From Pseudomonas fulva 12-X (GTDB lineage Bacteria; Pseudomonadota; Gammaproteobacteria; Pseudomonadales; Pseudomonadaceae), in NCBI RefSeq assembly GCF_000213805.1, contig NC_015556.1, positions 372,001-436,000 of the forward strand: a stretch of 64,000 nt of DNA, given 5' to 3'. Every line of letters starts with the position of its first letter. Position 1 is the stretch's first letter. The position numbers were made by a program, and so were the translations under genes. A model generated the notes under the pieces. The model was not told the origin of the DNA, searched no databases, and saw only the letters and a program-made list of their open reading frames with translations. Of this stretch, positions 1-13,298 are shown piece after piece.

Positions 1-306
1 GCCGAGCTCGGTGGCTTTCTGGATCGCCCAGTCCATGCGCTCGCCACGCGACAGCCCCTGGCCCAGATGGATATGCAGAGGCGACTCGGCCTGCCCGGCG
101 AACTGCTCACGCAGCTCGACGCGCACGCTCTTCTTGCCGACTTCGATCAGCTCGCCGAGAAACTCCTGGCCGCTGCCATCGAACAGCTGCACCGCGTCGC
201 CCGCGGCATGGCGCAGCACCCGGCCGATGTAATGGGCCTGGGCTTCGGGCAGTTCGTGTTGACCGAGAGACAGCGGGGCGTCGATGAAGAAGCGGGAAAG
301 GCGCAT
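1..306 (-). CDS. rsmE: 16S rRNA (uracil1498-N3)-methyltransferase RsmE, C-terminus missing
   Basis: Only the first 102 codons are in the window; the gene runs off the left edge. The N-terminus MRLSRFFIDAPL, then HYIGRVLRHAAGD and a QLFDGSG segment, match the PUA-like RNA-binding domain of RsmE. The last visible residues (SRGERMDWAIQKATELG) are the start of the SPOUT methyltransferase domain. Known role: methylates U1498 of 16S rRNA in the assembled 30S subunit using SAM. It lies just downstream of bioA on the same strand with a gap of about 90 bp, so co-transcription is possible. Identification rests on these motifs; the SAM-binding knot lies outside the window. Confidence 0.9.
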   Translation of the reverse strand, partial: MRLSRFFIDAPLSLGQHELPEAQAHYIGRVLRHAAGDAVQLFDGSGQEFLGELIEVGKKSVRVELREQFAGQAESPLHIHLGQGLSRGERMDWAIQKATELG

Positions 307-395
307 AAGGGCAGCTACAGGCGGCAAGTCGAAGCGCCAAGTTTAAAGCACCTGGCGCCCCTGCTGTTACCAAAGGGCTTCGGTTACCAACGGGT

Positions 396-1799
396 TTAGC
401 CCGGATCGCGAAAGCCCGGATAGCGGTTATCGCCAACCGCCACGCTAACCGAGGTGCGGGTGGCCAGGTCGATGCCCTCACTGGCCACCTCGGCGAGAAA
501 GTCGATCTGCTCCTCGCTGATCACGTAGGGCGGCAGGAAATACACCACGCTGCCCAAAGGCCGCAGCAGGGCACCGCGGGTCAGGGCGTGCTCGTACACC
601 TTGAGGCCACGGCGTTCCTGCCAGGGATAGGCGACCTTGCCGGCCTTGTCCTGCACCATCTCAATGGCCAGGGCCATGCCGGTCTGGCGTACTTCGGCGA
701 CGTGAGGATGGTCGACCAGGTGCGCGGTCGCGCTGGCCATGCGCGCGGCGAGCCTTTTGTTGGCCTCGATCACGCCGTCCTGCTCGAAGATATCCAGAGT
801 CGCCAGGGCGGCGGCGCAGGCCAGCGGGTTACCGGTGTAGGTGTGCGAATGTAGGAAGGCGCGCAGGGTGGCGTATTCATCGTAGAACGCCGCGTAGACC
901 TCATCGGTGGTCAGTACGGCGGCCATCGGCAGGTAGCCACCGGTCAGCGCTTTGGACAGCACCAGAAAATCCGGGGTGATGCCGGCCTGCTCGCAGGCGA
1001 ACATCGTGCCGGTGCGGCCGAAGCCAACGGCGATCTCGTCATGGATCAGGTGCACGCCGTAGCGGTCGCAGGCCTCGCGCAGCAGTTTCAGGTAGACCGG
1101 GTGATACATGCGCATGCCGCCGGCGCCCTGGATCAAGGGCTCCACGATCACCGCCGCCACTTCGTGATGGTGCTCGGCCAGGGTCTGCTCCATGGCGGCG
1201 AACATCGTCCGCGAATGCTCCTCCCAGCTCACACCCTCCGGGCGCAGGTAGCAATCCGGGCTCTGCACCTTGAGGGTGTCGAGCAACAGCGCCTTGTAGG
1301 TGTCGGTGAACAGCGCTACGTCACCCACCGACATCGCAGCCACGGTTTCGCCGTGGTAGCTGTTGGTCAGGGTCACGAAACGTTTCTTGGCCGGTTGGCC
1401 GCTGTTGAGCCAGTAGTGAAAGCTCATTTTCAGCGCCACCTCGATGCCCGAGGAACCGTTGTCGGCGAAGAACACCCGGCTCAGCCCCGGCGGCGTGATC
1501 TGTACCAGCCGCTCGGACAGTTCTACCACCGGCTGGTGGCTGAAGCCGGCCAGCATCACGTGCTCGAGCTGATCGACCTGCTCTTTGATGCGCTCGCCGA
1601 TACGCGCGTTGGCGTGGCCGAATACATTGACCCACCAGGAACTGACGGCATCCAGATAACGTTTGCCCTCGAAGTCCTCCAGCCACACACCTTCGCCACG
1701 ACGGATTGGAATCAGCGGCAGCCGCTCGTGGTCCTTCATCTGTGTACAGGGGTGCCAGAGGACGTCCAGGTCACGCTGCATCCAGTGTTGGTTACTCAT
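396..1799 (-). CDS. bioA: adenosylmethionine-8-amino-7-oxononanoate aminotransferase
   Basis: A class III PLP-dependent aminotransferase of 467 residues. BioA converts 7-keto-8-aminopelargonate to 7,8-diaminopelargonate in biotin synthesis, with SAM as amino donor. Visible features: the N-terminal DVLWHPCTQMKDH segment and SSWWVNVFGHAN, both typical of BioA; the DNGSSGIEVALKM loop; HDEIAVGFGRTG with the PLP-contacting Asp; and LSKALTGGYLP with the Schiff-base Lys. The reading frame extends upstream, but the ATG at 1799 is preferred because it follows a GGGAGAG ribosome site and gives the family's usual N-terminus. It diverges from the cytochrome b561 gene; an inverted repeat lies between them. 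Confidence 0.95.
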   Translation of the reverse strand: MSNQHWMQRDLDVLWHPCTQMKDHERLPLIPIRRGEGVWLEDFEGKRYLDAVSSWWVNVFGHANARIGERIKEQVDQLEHVMLAGFSHQPVVELSERLVQITPPGLSRVFFADNGSSGIEVALKMSFHYWLNSGQPAKKRFVTLTNSYHGETVAAMSVGDVALFTDTYKALLLDTLKVQSPDCYLRPEGVSWEEHSRTMFAAMEQTLAEHHHEVAAVIVEPLIQGAGGMRMYHPVYLKLLREACDRYGVHLIHDEIAVGFGRTGTMFACEQAGITPDFLVLSKALTGGYLPMAAVLTTDEVYAAFYDEYATLRAFLHSHTYTGNPLACAAALATLDIFEQDGVIEANKRLAARMASATAHLVDHPHVAEVRQTGMALAIEMVQDKAGKVAYPWQERRGLKVYEHALTRGALLRPLGSVVYFLPPYVISEEQIDFLAEVASEGIDLATRTSVSVAVGDNRYPGFRDPG

Positions 1800-1927
1800 C
1801 GAGTCGCTCTCCCAATTGCCAGCGGGCAAGCCTACCAGAAGCTCGTGGCCCAGGTTTTTCCTCGAACGTAACCGCTGATCCAGCACAAACGACCGTTCGC
1901 AATCGTGGCGCTGAACGACATCGAGCT

Positions 1928-1956
1928 CTTACAGACTAATCACCTTGGTCTGTGAG
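1928..1956. promoter_or_regulatory. inverted repeat in the bioA / cytochrome b561 divergent intergenic region
   Basis: CTTACAGAC and GTCTGTGAG are separated by 11 bp, giving 9-bp arms with a single mismatch. Its place between two divergent genes suits an operator for either. It does not match the BirA-type operator I know. Binding is inferred only. Confidence 0.35.
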
Positions 1957-2064
1957 ACCGACGCTTAGCTATCGCCTTTGTCGATATTTCACAGCAACAA
2001 TTTCTGCTATTACTCGATAGGTTTGTTGCTACTCTCTGTCCAACTCAATTCTTGGAATCAGGCC

Positions 2065-2610
2065 ATGCAGTGGCGTAATTCTACGTCTCGTTACGGTTTC
2101 ATCAGCGTTTTCCTGCACTGGCTGGTGGCCATTGCGGTGTTCGGGCTGTTCGCCTTGGGCTTCTGGATGGTCGGGCTGAGTTACTACAGCAGCTGGTATC
2201 AGACTGCGCCGGATATCCACAGGAGCATCGGCATCCTGCTGTTCATCGTCATGGTCGCGCGCCTGGTCTGGCGCCTGGTCAGCCCGCCACCGTCAGCTTT
2301 GCCCGAACACGGTCGGCTGACGCGAGTGGCCAGCAAGCTGGGCCACGCCTTCCTATATCTGGGTCTCTTCGTGCTGATGACCTCCGGTTACCTGATTTCC
2401 ACCGCCGATGGCCGCGGGATCAGCGTGTTCGGCTGGTTCGAAGTGCCGGCCAGCGTGACCAGTATTCCCAACCAGGGCGATTTTGCCGGCCTGATCCACG
2501 AATACCTGGCCTGGACTATCGTGATCTTCGCGATCCTGCATGGTCTGGCTGCGTTGAAACACCACTTCATCGACCGCGATCGCACCTTGCTGCGCATCTT
2601 CGGGCGTTGA
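2065..2610 (+). CDS. cytochrome b561 family protein
   Basis: An integral membrane protein of 181 residues with four hydrophobic segments, matching the prokaryotic b561 family of di-heme quinol-linked electron carriers. Candidate heme histidines sit in the expected places: FLHWLVA in helix 1, DIHRSIGIL before helix 2, [10 protein letters not shown] in helix 3, and IHEYLAW...[12 protein letters not shown] around helix 4. The ATG at 2065 ([11 protein letters not shown]) is preferred over an upstream ATG at 1978, because the longer form adds 29 residues unlike the family. The YceI gene starts 38 bp downstream on the same strand; such pairs are common, and the two are probably co-expressed. Confidence 0.88.
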   Translation: MQWRNSTSRYGFISVFLHWLVAIAVFGLFALGFWMVGLSYYSSWYQTAPDIHRSIGILLFIVMVARLVWRLVSPPPSALPEHGRLTRVASKLGHAFLYLGLFVLMTSGYLISTADGRGISVFGWFEVPASVTSIPNQGDFAGLIHEYLAWTIVIFAILHGLAALKHHFIDRDRTLLRIFGR

Positions 2611-2648
2611 TCCTTTCGCTGTTCGCTTCTCTCTCACAAGGAGTTCTT

Positions 2649-3227
2649 ATGTTGAAGAAGACTTTCGCTGCACTGGCACTGGGCACCGCTCTGCTGGGCG
2701 CTGGCCAAGCAATGGCCGCCGATTACGCCATCGACAAGCAAGGCCAGCACGCCTTCGTCAATTTCAAGATCAGCCACCTGGGCTATAGCTGGCTGTACGG
2801 CACCTTCAAGGATTTCGACGGCACCTTCAGCTTCGACGAGAAGAACCCTGAAGCCAGCAAGGTCGACGTAACCCTGAAGACCGACAGTGTCGACACCAAC
2901 CATGCCGAGCGCGACAAGCACATCCGAAGCGCCGACTTCCTCAACGTCAGCAAGAACCCGACCGCGACCTTCAAGTCCACTTCGGTCAAGTCGACTGGCC
3001 AGGGCGCTGCCGACATCACTGGCGACCTGACTCTGAACGGCGTGACCAAGCCGGTGGTGATCGCTGCCAAGTTCATTGGCGAAGGCAAGGATCCATGGGG
3101 CGGCTACCGCGCCGGTTTCGAAGGCAGCACCAAGCTGAAGCTGAAAGACTTCAACATCGAGAAGGATCTGGGCCCGGCTTCGCAGGAAGTCGAGCTGATC
3201 ATCTCCGTGGAAGGCGTGCGCAAGTAA
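2649..3227 (+). CDS. periplasmic YceI family protein
   Basis: A 192-residue exported protein. Residues 1-23 form a Sec signal peptide (KK, hydrophobic stretch, AMA cleavage site). The mature part begins [28 protein letters not shown], the start of the YceI lipocalin-like beta-barrel that binds isoprenoid-type amphiphiles. [25 protein letters not shown] and [12 protein letters not shown] are further family motifs. The start follows an AAGGAG site by 5 nt. It follows the b561 gene and is closed by a terminator. The gene at this position in P. aeruginosa is, from memory, pasP; the function here is inferred from family only. Confidence 0.9.
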   Translation: MLKKTFAALALGTALLGAGQAMAADYAIDKQGQHAFVNFKISHLGYSWLYGTFKDFDGTFSFDEKNPEASKVDVTLKTDSVDTNHAERDKHIRSADFLNVSKNPTATFKSTSVKSTGQGAADITGDLTLNGVTKPVVIAAKFIGEGKDPWGGYRAGFEGSTKLKLKDFNIEKDLGPASQEVELIISVEGVRK

Positions 3228-3246
3228 GCCTGACGCTAGAAACAAG

Positions 3247-3276
3247 AACGCCGGCTCTGAGCCGGCGTTTTTGTTT
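3247..3276 (+). terminator. rho-independent terminator after the YceI gene
   Basis: Perfect 10-bp stem AACGCCGGCT/AGCCGGCGTT with a CTG loop, followed by a T-rich tract, 20 bp past the YceI stop. Confidence 0.85.
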
Positions 3277-3324
3277 GTGGATCTGTTGAATACCCGGGCC
3301 GCAGCAAGGGTATTCAAGGAGCCA

Positions 3325-5172
3325 TTACTCGCTGTCGCGGTTGCGGGTCAGCAGAGCGGGCTTTTCACCACGCGGGCGGCTGCTCGGCAACTGATCGAGC
3401 TGTTCGGCGGTCGGCAGACGGTCGCTGCGCGAAGCCTTGTGCATGATGATCGGCTGCTTCTCGGGGGCGTCGCGACGTGGGCCCTCACGGCGTGGCAGCT
3501 CGTCGCGGTTCAGCGACGTGACGACGTTGTCACGCGCGCCACGGCTGCGGTTGTCGCCGCCACGGCTACGACCGCCGCCCTGACCCTGGCCCTGACGTTT
3601 GCCGCCATTGGCGCTGCCACCACCGCCGGTGCGTGGGCCCTTGCCCTGACCGCGCGGTGCCTGACCGGCGCCGCCAGCATTCTGACCGCCGCCCTGGCGA
3701 CGGCCACGGCCTTGCGGTTTGTTCTGGGTCGGCACGTAGTCGACGCGGTTGCCGAAGTTGTCGATATCGTCATCGCGGAATTCGTCCGGCGCGCGATCCG
3801 GTGGCAGGGCGGGAGCGCCTGCAGCCGGTGCTGGGCGTGCCTGGCCACGTGGCTGCTGACCGCGGGCCGGCTTGGCTTTGGCCTGGGGCTGGCTCTTGGC
3901 CTTGCCGCCATCCTTGCCCTTGTCGCGACGGCCGCCATTCTGGCGCTCGCCTTCGGCCTTGGCGCCGCGCGGCTGGCGTGGCTTCTGCGGCTCGCGTACT
4001 TCCGGGCGCTCGGCCTCGACCTTGCTGGCATCGAAGCCCATCAGATCGCCGTCCGGGATCTTCTGCTTGGTCATGCGCTCGATGCTCTTGAGCAGCTTCT
4101 CCTCGTCCGGGGCGACCAGGGAGATGGCTTCGCCGCTACGACCGGCACGACCGGTACGGCCGATGCGGTGCACGTAGTCTTCCTCGACGTTGGGCAGCTC
4201 GAAGTTGACCACGTGGGGCAGCTGGTCGATGTCCAGGCCGCGGGCGGCGATGTCGGTGGCGACCAGGATGCGCACCTTGTTCGCCTTGAAGTCGGCCAGG
4301 GCCTTGGTGCGCGCGTTCTGGCTCTTGTTACCGTGAATCGCGGCAGCGGTCAGGCCGTGCTTTTCCAGGTACTCGGCCAGGCGGTTGGCGCCGTGCTTGG
4401 TACGGGTGAACACCAGCACCTGTTCCCAGGCACCGGCGGTGATCAGGTGAGCGAGCAGGGCGCGCTTGTGGCTGGCCTGCAGGCGGAATACGCGCTGTTC
4501 GATGCGCTCGACCGTGGTATTCGGCGGCGTAACCTCGATGCGCTCGGGGTCGTGCAGCAGCTTGCTGGCCAGGTCGGTGATGTCCTTGGAGAAGGTCGCC
4601 GAGAACAGCAGGTTCTGACGCTTGGCCGGCAGGCGGGCGAGGACCTTCTTCACATCGTGGATGAAGCCCATATCGAGCATGCGGTCGGCTTCGTCCAGCA
4701 CGAGAATTTCCACGTGGGACAGGTCGACGCTGCCTTGCCCGGCCAGGTCGAGCAGGCGGCCCGGGCAAGCGACCAGAACGTCGACGCCCTTGGCCAGGGC
4801 CTGCACCTGCGGGTTCATGCCAACGCCGCCGAAGATGCAGGCGCTGACGAATTTCAGATCGCGGGCATACAGCTTGAAGCTGTCATGCACCTGGGCGGCC
4901 AGTTCGCGGGTGGGGGTGAGCACCAGCACGCGGGGCTGCTTCGGGCCGTGGCGCTGTTCGCGATCCGGATGGCCGTTGGGGAACAGCCGCTCGAGGATCG
5001 GCAGGGCGAAGCCGCCGGTTTTACCTGTACCCGTCTGGGCTGCCACCATCAGGTCGCGACCTTGCAACGCGGCGGGGATGGCCCGCTGTTGCACCGGAGT
5101 GGGCTGGGTGTAGCCGGCGGCTTCGACCGCGCGGACCAAAGCCTCGGAGAGACCGAGGGAGGCAAAGGACAT
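3325..5172 (-). CDS. rhlE: DEAD-box ATP-dependent RNA helicase, RhlE type
   Basis: A 615-residue DEAD-box helicase that unwinds short RNA duplexes in RNA turnover or ribosome maturation. Motifs in order: Q motif ([11 protein letters not shown]), Walker A AQTGTGKT near residue 45, [12 protein letters not shown] in [17 protein letters not shown] in [19 protein letters not shown] and [11 protein letters not shown]. The core ends near residue 380. The rest is a long low-complexity tail rich in Arg, Gly, Gln, Lys and Pro, typical of RhlE homologues that use it to bind RNA. The ATG at 5172 ([10 protein letters not shown]) is chosen because it gives the family N-terminus; the frame stays open upstream for 55 codons. 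Confidence 0.92.
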   Translation of the reverse strand: MSFASLGLSEALVRAVEAAGYTQPTPVQQRAIPAALQGRDLMVAAQTGTGKTGGFALPILERLFPNGHPDREQRHGPKQPRVLVLTPTRELAAQVHDSFKLYARDLKFVSACIFGGVGMNPQVQALAKGVDVLVACPGRLLDLAGQGSVDLSHVEILVLDEADRMLDMGFIHDVKKVLARLPAKRQNLLFSATFSKDITDLASKLLHDPERIEVTPPNTTVERIEQRVFRLQASHKRALLAHLITAGAWEQVLVFTRTKHGANRLAEYLEKHGLTAAAIHGNKSQNARTKALADFKANKVRILVATDIAARGLDIDQLPHVVNFELPNVEEDYVHRIGRTGRAGRSGEAISLVAPDEEKLLKSIERMTKQKIPDGDLMGFDASKVEAERPEVREPQKPRQPRGAKAEGERQNGGRRDKGKDGGKAKSQPQAKAKPARGQQPRGQARPAPAAGAPALPPDRAPDEFRDDDIDNFGNRVDYVPTQNKPQGRGRRQGGGQNAGGAGQAPRGQGKGPRTGGGGSANGGKRQGQGQGGGRSRGGDNRSRGARDNVVTSLNRDELPRREGPRRDAPEKQPIIMHKASRSDRLPTAEQLDQLPSSRPRGEKPALLTRNRDSE

Positions 5173-5410
5173 GTGCAATCCTGTCTGGTGAGGGCGTGGC
5201 CCTATAGGTGTAGTGCCTGGCTTGAATCGCACGTGGGGCGTGCAATCCCGTCCGGTACTGCTGGCCACTGGGGGCAGCATCCGGGCGCAAGCCTGGCGGG
5301 AAGGCCCGAGTGTAACAGGATTGGCGGCGATGGACACAATTTGCCGCCAATCGGTGTTGCGCTATCCCTTGTCACTCGGGGGGTACAGCGATCTGCCGGA
5401 CATTGGGCGA

Positions 5411-6157
5411 TCACTCGCCCTGGGCCTCGGCATCCTCGCGTTTGACGGTTTTGTGCTGGTCTTCGCTGCTGCCCAGCTTCCAGTAGCTGGAGATGTACAG
5501 CTGCTTGCGATCGACCTGACGTTCCTCGCGAAAGTGCTGGCGCAGCGCGCGCATGCCGCTGAACTCACAGGCCGCCCAGATGCTCGGGCGGCCCGGCAGC
5601 CAGGCGAGCTGGCGCACGTGGTCGACCAGCAGCTGTGGATTCTGGCCCGGATGCGGGTTGATCAGCCAGTGCAGCTCGACGCCAGCGGGATGACGCAGCG
5701 GCTGAATGTCCTGTGCGTCGATCACTTCGATCACCGCATGGCCACGGGCATCGGCCGGCAACTGTTCGAGGTTCACGCTGATCGCCGGCAGGGCGGTCAT
5801 GTCGCCGATCACCAGAAACCAGTCGGCGCTGTTGTCGACCAGCTTCTTCGGCCCCGGCCCGCCGACCAGAATGTGGTCGCCAGGCCTGGCGGCCATGGCC
5901 CACTGCGAGGCGGGGCCGGGATCCTCGTGCAGCACGAAGTCGACGTCGAACTGGTCGGCGCGCTGCTGGCGCACGGTGTAGGTGCGCACCAGATCCTTGT
6001 CGCTGCCAGGGGCAGTGAACATCAGCTTGATGTAGGCGCTTTCCTGATCCGCTGGAAAGCTGTCGATCTCACCGCCACCCAGGGTCACGCGCAGCATGTG
6101 CGGGGTGACCTGGGTGGAAGTGATGACCTGAAGAGTGCGGGGAGCCGGACGTGCCAT
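5411..6157 (-). CDS. siderophore-interacting protein (FAD-dependent ferric-siderophore reductase)
   Basis: A 248-residue protein of the SIP/ViuB family, cytoplasmic flavoproteins that release iron by reducing ferric siderophores. It opens with VITSTQVTPHMLRVTLGG and carries the flavin-binding RTYTVR motif (near residue 55) and DFVLHEDPGPASQWA, typical of the FAD domain. GDHILVGGPGPKK, LVIGDMTALPAI and the later WAACEFSGMRALRQHF match the NAD(P)H half. The ATG at 6157 follows AGGAG by 6 nt. No siderophore synthesis or receptor gene lies nearby, so the substrate cannot be told. Confidence 0.88.
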   Translation of the reverse strand: MARPAPRTLQVITSTQVTPHMLRVTLGGGEIDSFPADQESAYIKLMFTAPGSDKDLVRTYTVRQQRADQFDVDFVLHEDPGPASQWAMAARPGDHILVGGPGPKKLVDNSADWFLVIGDMTALPAISVNLEQLPADARGHAVIEVIDAQDIQPLRHPAGVELHWLINPHPGQNPQLLVDHVRQLAWLPGRPSIWAACEFSGMRALRQHFREERQVDRKQLYISSYWKLGSSEDQHKTVKREDAEAQGE

Positions 6158-6235
6158 CGGATACTCCTGTGCAGGCGGCTGTTTGAGCCGAGGGCGAGGG
6201 GGTGGCCCCTCGCGTTCAGCGGTTTAGCTGGCTAC

Positions 6236-7609
6236 TTAGCTGACCACGCGGTAACAGGGCACGTAAGCCGAACCGCCGGGCAACTTCATGCGGTGCTGCT
6301 CGACGAACGCCTGCAGCAGACGATCCAGCGGCTGCATGATGCTCTTGTCGCCGCGCAGCTCGTAAGGGCCATGCTCCTCGATCAGCTGGATGCCGTGGGC
6401 CTTGACGTTGCCGGCGACGATGCCGGAAAAGGCGCGGCGCAGGTTGGCGGCCAGCTCGTGGGTCGGTTGCTCGCGGGTCAGGTTGAGGCTCGCCATGGCT
6501 TCGTGGGTCGGCTCGAACGGGTGCTGAAAACTCTCGTCGATCTTCAGCAGCCAGTTGAAGTGGAAGGCGTCGTTGCGCTCGCGGCGGAACTGCTTGACCG
6601 CCTTGATGCCGGCCGCCATATGGCGCGCCACGGCGGCCGGGTCGTTGGGGATCAGCACGTAGCGGTTCTGCGCTTCGCGGCCCAGGGTGGCACCGATGAA
6701 ATCGTGCAGCTGCTGCAAATACGGCTCGGCGCTCTTCGGGCCGGTGAGCACCAGCGGGAAGGGCAGCTCGGCGTTGTCCGGGTGCATGAGGATGCCCAGC
6801 AGGTAGAGGAATTCCTCCGCCGTGCCGGCGCCGCCCGGGAAGATGATGATGCCGTGGCCGACGCGCACGAAGGCTTCCAGGCGTTTTTCGATGTCCGGCA
6901 GAATCACCAGTTCGTTGACGATCGGGTTCGGCGCCTCGGCGGCGATGATGCCCGGCTCGGTCAGGCCCAGGTAGCGGGCGCCGACGATGCGCTGCTTGGC
7001 ATGGGAGATGGTGGCGCCCTTCATCGGCCCCTTCATCACGCCGGGGCCGCAGCCGGTGCAAACGTCCAGGGCGCGCAGGCCCAGTTCGTGACCGACCTTC
7101 TTGGTGTACTTGTATTCCTCGGTGCTGATCGAGTGGCCGCCCCAGCACACCACCATTTTCGGCTCGGCGCCGGCGCGCAGGGTGCGGGCGTTGCGCAGCA
7201 GATGGAACACGTAGTCGGTGAGGCCGCTGGAGCTCTCCACGTCGACCCGCTTGTTCTCCAGTTCGCTCTGGGTGTAGACGATGTCGCGCAGGGCGCTGAA
7301 CAGCATCTCGCGGGTGCTGGCGATCATCTCGCCGTCGACGAAGGCGTCTGCCGGCGCGTTGATCAGTTCCAGGCGGATGCCGCGGTCCTGCTGGTGGATC
7401 TTCACTTCGAAGTCCGGGTAGGCCTCGAGGATGGTCTTGGCGTTGTCGCTGTGCGAGCCGGTGTTGAGGATCGCCAGGGCGCACTGACGAAACAGCGCGT
7501 AGACGCTGCCCGAGCCGGTCTCGCGCAGTTGCTGGACTTCACGCTGGGAGAGGGTTTCCAGGCTGCCTTTCGGCGACACCGAGGCGTTGATTTTCTGGCG
7601 AGTGAGCAT
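6236..7609 (-). CDS. ppnN: pyrimidine/purine nucleotide 5'-monophosphate nucleosidase (LOG family)
   Basis: A 457-residue protein of the PpnN (YgdH) group. PpnN splits nucleotide monophosphates into base and ribose 5-phosphate and is regulated by (p)ppGpp in E. coli. The central LOG (lysine decarboxylase-like) domain shows the PGGAGTAEEF motif and DVCTGCGPGVMKGPMKGA. The long N-terminal part (ASVSPKGSLETLSQREV...) and C-terminal part (HGPYELRGDKSIMQPLDRLL) match the flanking domains that set PpnN apart from short LOG proteins. The ATG at 7609 (MLTRQKINASV) is preferred over an in-frame ATG at 7684, as it gives near-family length. Confidence 0.88.
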   Translation of the reverse strand: MLTRQKINASVSPKGSLETLSQREVQQLRETGSGSVYALFRQCALAILNTGSHSDNAKTILEAYPDFEVKIHQQDRGIRLELINAPADAFVDGEMIASTREMLFSALRDIVYTQSELENKRVDVESSSGLTDYVFHLLRNARTLRAGAEPKMVVCWGGHSISTEEYKYTKKVGHELGLRALDVCTGCGPGVMKGPMKGATISHAKQRIVGARYLGLTEPGIIAAEAPNPIVNELVILPDIEKRLEAFVRVGHGIIIFPGGAGTAEEFLYLLGILMHPDNAELPFPLVLTGPKSAEPYLQQLHDFIGATLGREAQNRYVLIPNDPAAVARHMAAGIKAVKQFRRERNDAFHFNWLLKIDESFQHPFEPTHEAMASLNLTREQPTHELAANLRRAFSGIVAGNVKAHGIQLIEEHGPYELRGDKSIMQPLDRLLQAFVEQHRMKLPGGSAYVPCYRVVS

Positions 7610-7807
7610 GCAGGCATCCCGTGGTAGCGCGACAACTCGAGCCGATCCTGGCTGATCGCGCATTGGTGAATTCGTACCCGGCAATCATGCCCCCTGTTGG
7701 GGCATCCGGGCGCCTGTACTGTCGACCAGCAGAGGGCTTCGGGTCAACGGGTACAAGGCTGACAGGTCCGTCCAACTGGCTGGTGCAGTGGATTTGTCGC
7801 CTGGTAG

Positions 7808-7845
7808 GAAAGAAAAAGGCCGCGAAAGTTCGCACTTTCGCGGCC
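7808..7845 (-). terminator. rho-independent terminator of the ahcY-metF unit
   Basis: 12-bp perfect stem GGCCGCGAAAGT/ACTTTCGCGGCC with a 4-nt loop. Read on the minus strand, the stem is followed by a TTTTTCTTTC tract. It starts 12 bp past the metF stop. Confidence 0.9.
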
Positions 7846-7856
7846 TCAGGCAGGCA

Positions 7857-8699
7857 TCAGCCCTGCAGGTTCTTCCACACCGCCAGGCTTGGAGCGGCCT
7901 GGTTGAGGGTGTAGAAGTGCAGGCCGGGTGCACCACCTTCGATCAGGCGTTCGCACAGGCCGGTGATCATCTCTTCGCCGAAGCGCTGGATGCTCTGGCT
8001 GTCATCGCCATAGGCCTCCAGTTGCTTGCGAACCCAGCGTGGCAGCTCGGCGCCGCAGGCGTCGGAGAAGCGCGCCAGCTTGCTGTAGTTGGTGATCGGC
8101 ATGATGCCCGGGATCACCGGAATGTCGACGCCCAGCTTGCGGATGCGCTCGACGAAGTAGAAGTAGCAGTCGGCGTTGAAGAAGTACTGGGTGATCGCGC
8201 TGTCGGCGCCGGCCTTGGCCTTGCGCACGAAGTTGGCGATATCGTCCTCGAAGTTGCGCGCCTGCGGGTGCATTTCCGGGTAGGCCGCCACTTCGATATG
8301 GAAGTGATCACCAGTTTCGGCGCGAATCAGCTCGACCAGATCATTGGCGTGGCGCAGCTCGCCGCTGGACAAGCCCATACCCGACGGCAGATCGCCGCGC
8401 AGGGCGACGATGCGGTTGATGCCCTTGCTCTTGTAGAGGTTGAGCAGCTCGATCAGCTCGGCCTTGCTGTCACCAACGCACGACAAATGCGGCGCCGTCG
8501 GCACCTTCACTTCGCTGTCGAGCTGCAGCACGGTATTGAGGGTACGGTCGCGGGTGGAACCACCGGCGCCGTAGGTGCAGGAGAAGAAGTCCGGGTTGTA
8601 GCCAGCCAGCTCTCGCGCGGTATTCAACAGTTTCTCGTGTCCGGCATCGGTCTTCGTGGGGAAGAACTCGAAGCTGACGGTGGGGCGTTTCTGAGACAT
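7857..8699 (-). CDS. metF: 5,10-methylenetetrahydrofolate reductase
   Basis: A 280-residue FAD-dependent TIM-barrel enzyme that reduces 5,10-methylene-THF to 5-methyl-THF, the methyl donor for methionine synthesis. Visible family segments: VSFEFFPTKT at the N-terminus with the catalytic Glu, DFFSCTYGAGGSTRDRT, PTAPHLSCVG, RIVALRGDLP, and DSAITQYFFNADCYFYFV. The start follows AAGGAAT by 5 nt. It lies 52 bp downstream of ahcY on the same strand, separated by a strong hairpin, and both probably depend on the SAH riboswitch promoter upstream of ahcY. Confidence 0.95.
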   Translation of the reverse strand: MSQKRPTVSFEFFPTKTDAGHEKLLNTARELAGYNPDFFSCTYGAGGSTRDRTLNTVLQLDSEVKVPTAPHLSCVGDSKAELIELLNLYKSKGINRIVALRGDLPSGMGLSSGELRHANDLVELIRAETGDHFHIEVAAYPEMHPQARNFEDDIANFVRKAKAGADSAITQYFFNADCYFYFVERIRKLGVDIPVIPGIMPITNYSKLARFSDACGAELPRWVRKQLEAYGDDSQSIQRFGEEMITGLCERLIEGGAPGLHFYTLNQAAPSLAVWKNLQG

Positions 8700-8715
8700 G
8701 ACGATTCCTTCGGGC

Positions 8716-8746
8716 TACGCCGCGCAGGCCGGGCCTGCGCGGCGTA
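8716..8746 (-). other. 14-bp perfect hairpin between ahcY and metF
   Basis: TACGCCGCGCAGGC and GCCTGCGCGGCGTA flank a 3-nt loop. No T tract follows on the minus strand, so it is not a standard intrinsic terminator. It ends about 16 nt before the metF start, just ahead of its ribosome site. Confidence 0.7.
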
Positions 8747-8751
8747 CCGCA

Positions 8752-10966
<2,215 letters not shown>

Positions 10967-10971
10967 ATCGT

Positions 10972-12786
<1,815 letters not shown>

Positions 12787-12874
12787 CTAAAGTCGCCACC
12801 CCCGCACACACCAAAAGGACTTGCCCGGCGGCGGGATGTATTGCCGGGCCTCATCTCTGGAGGTCTAGACGCTC

Positions 12875-13198
12875 ATGCGCATTTCCATTCTGCTGTGTTC
12901 CGCCGCCCTGGCCGTTGCCAGCTCGTTCGCCCACGCTGCCGATAACAATCAACTCAAGTGTCAGCAGAAGATGGCCGCCAACGCCGACAAGATCGCCCAG
13001 GTCAAGCAACTGGCCGGTCTGCTCGGCAACAAGCAGGCCGATGACACCCTCGCCCAGGTCGAGGGCAGTTGCGACCAGCTCGGCGCCAACGCCGAAGGCA
13101 GCTCTGCTCCGGTTGCCCAGCAGGGCGACGGCAAGGCTGAGAACATTGCGGCTGCCGCCGAAACCCTGAAGAACCTGGGCTCGCTGTTCGGCAAGTGA
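12875..13198 (+). CDS. small secreted protein of unknown function (DUF-type)
   Basis: 107 residues. Residues 1-21 form a Sec signal peptide ending AHA, so the mature protein is periplasmic, about 86 residues, and begins ADNNQLKCQQ. It contains two cysteines (in LKCQQ and GSCDQ) that could form one disulfide, and is otherwise rich in Ala, Gln and Lys and likely helical. A GGAGG site lies 12 nt before the ATG. It ends at a bidirectional terminator shared with metK. I recognise no domain. Pseudomonas genomes carry a similar small gene near metK, as far as I recall. Confidence 0.75.
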   Translation: MRISILLCSAALAVASSFAHAADNNQLKCQQKMAANADKIAQVKQLAGLLGNKQADDTLAQVEGSCDQLGANAEGSSAPVAQQGDGKAENIAAAAETLKNLGSLFGK

Positions 13199-13223
13199 TC
13201 CGTTTGCCCGCTTGGCGGGCATG

Positions 13224-13264
13224 AAAAAGCCTCCGTGGACGTCGCGTCCACGGAGGCTTTTTTG
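13224..13264. terminator. bidirectional terminator between the small secreted protein gene and metK
   Basis: Long perfect stem AAGCCTCCGTGGACG/CGTCCACGGAGGCTT with a TCG loop. A T run follows on the plus strand, and an A run precedes it, serving the minus strand. Confidence 0.93.
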
Positions 13265-13298
13265 TTGCCGCCGCACCAAGTGCGGCGGCGGCTTGGGC

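Noticed and set aside
3271-5445. 724-codon plus-strand open frame opposite rhlE
   Set aside because: It mirrors rhlE in a GC-rich strand, is composed of Ala/Val/Leu/Gly runs with no family motif, and has no ribosome site.
6194-6213. GCGAGGGG/CCCCTCGC hairpin as terminator of ppnN
   Set aside because: The stem is good, but no T run follows on the minus strand.
5213-7627. 804-codon plus-strand open frame opposite the SIP and ppnN genes
   Set aside because: Shadow of two recognised genes and their spacer, with no domain or start signal.
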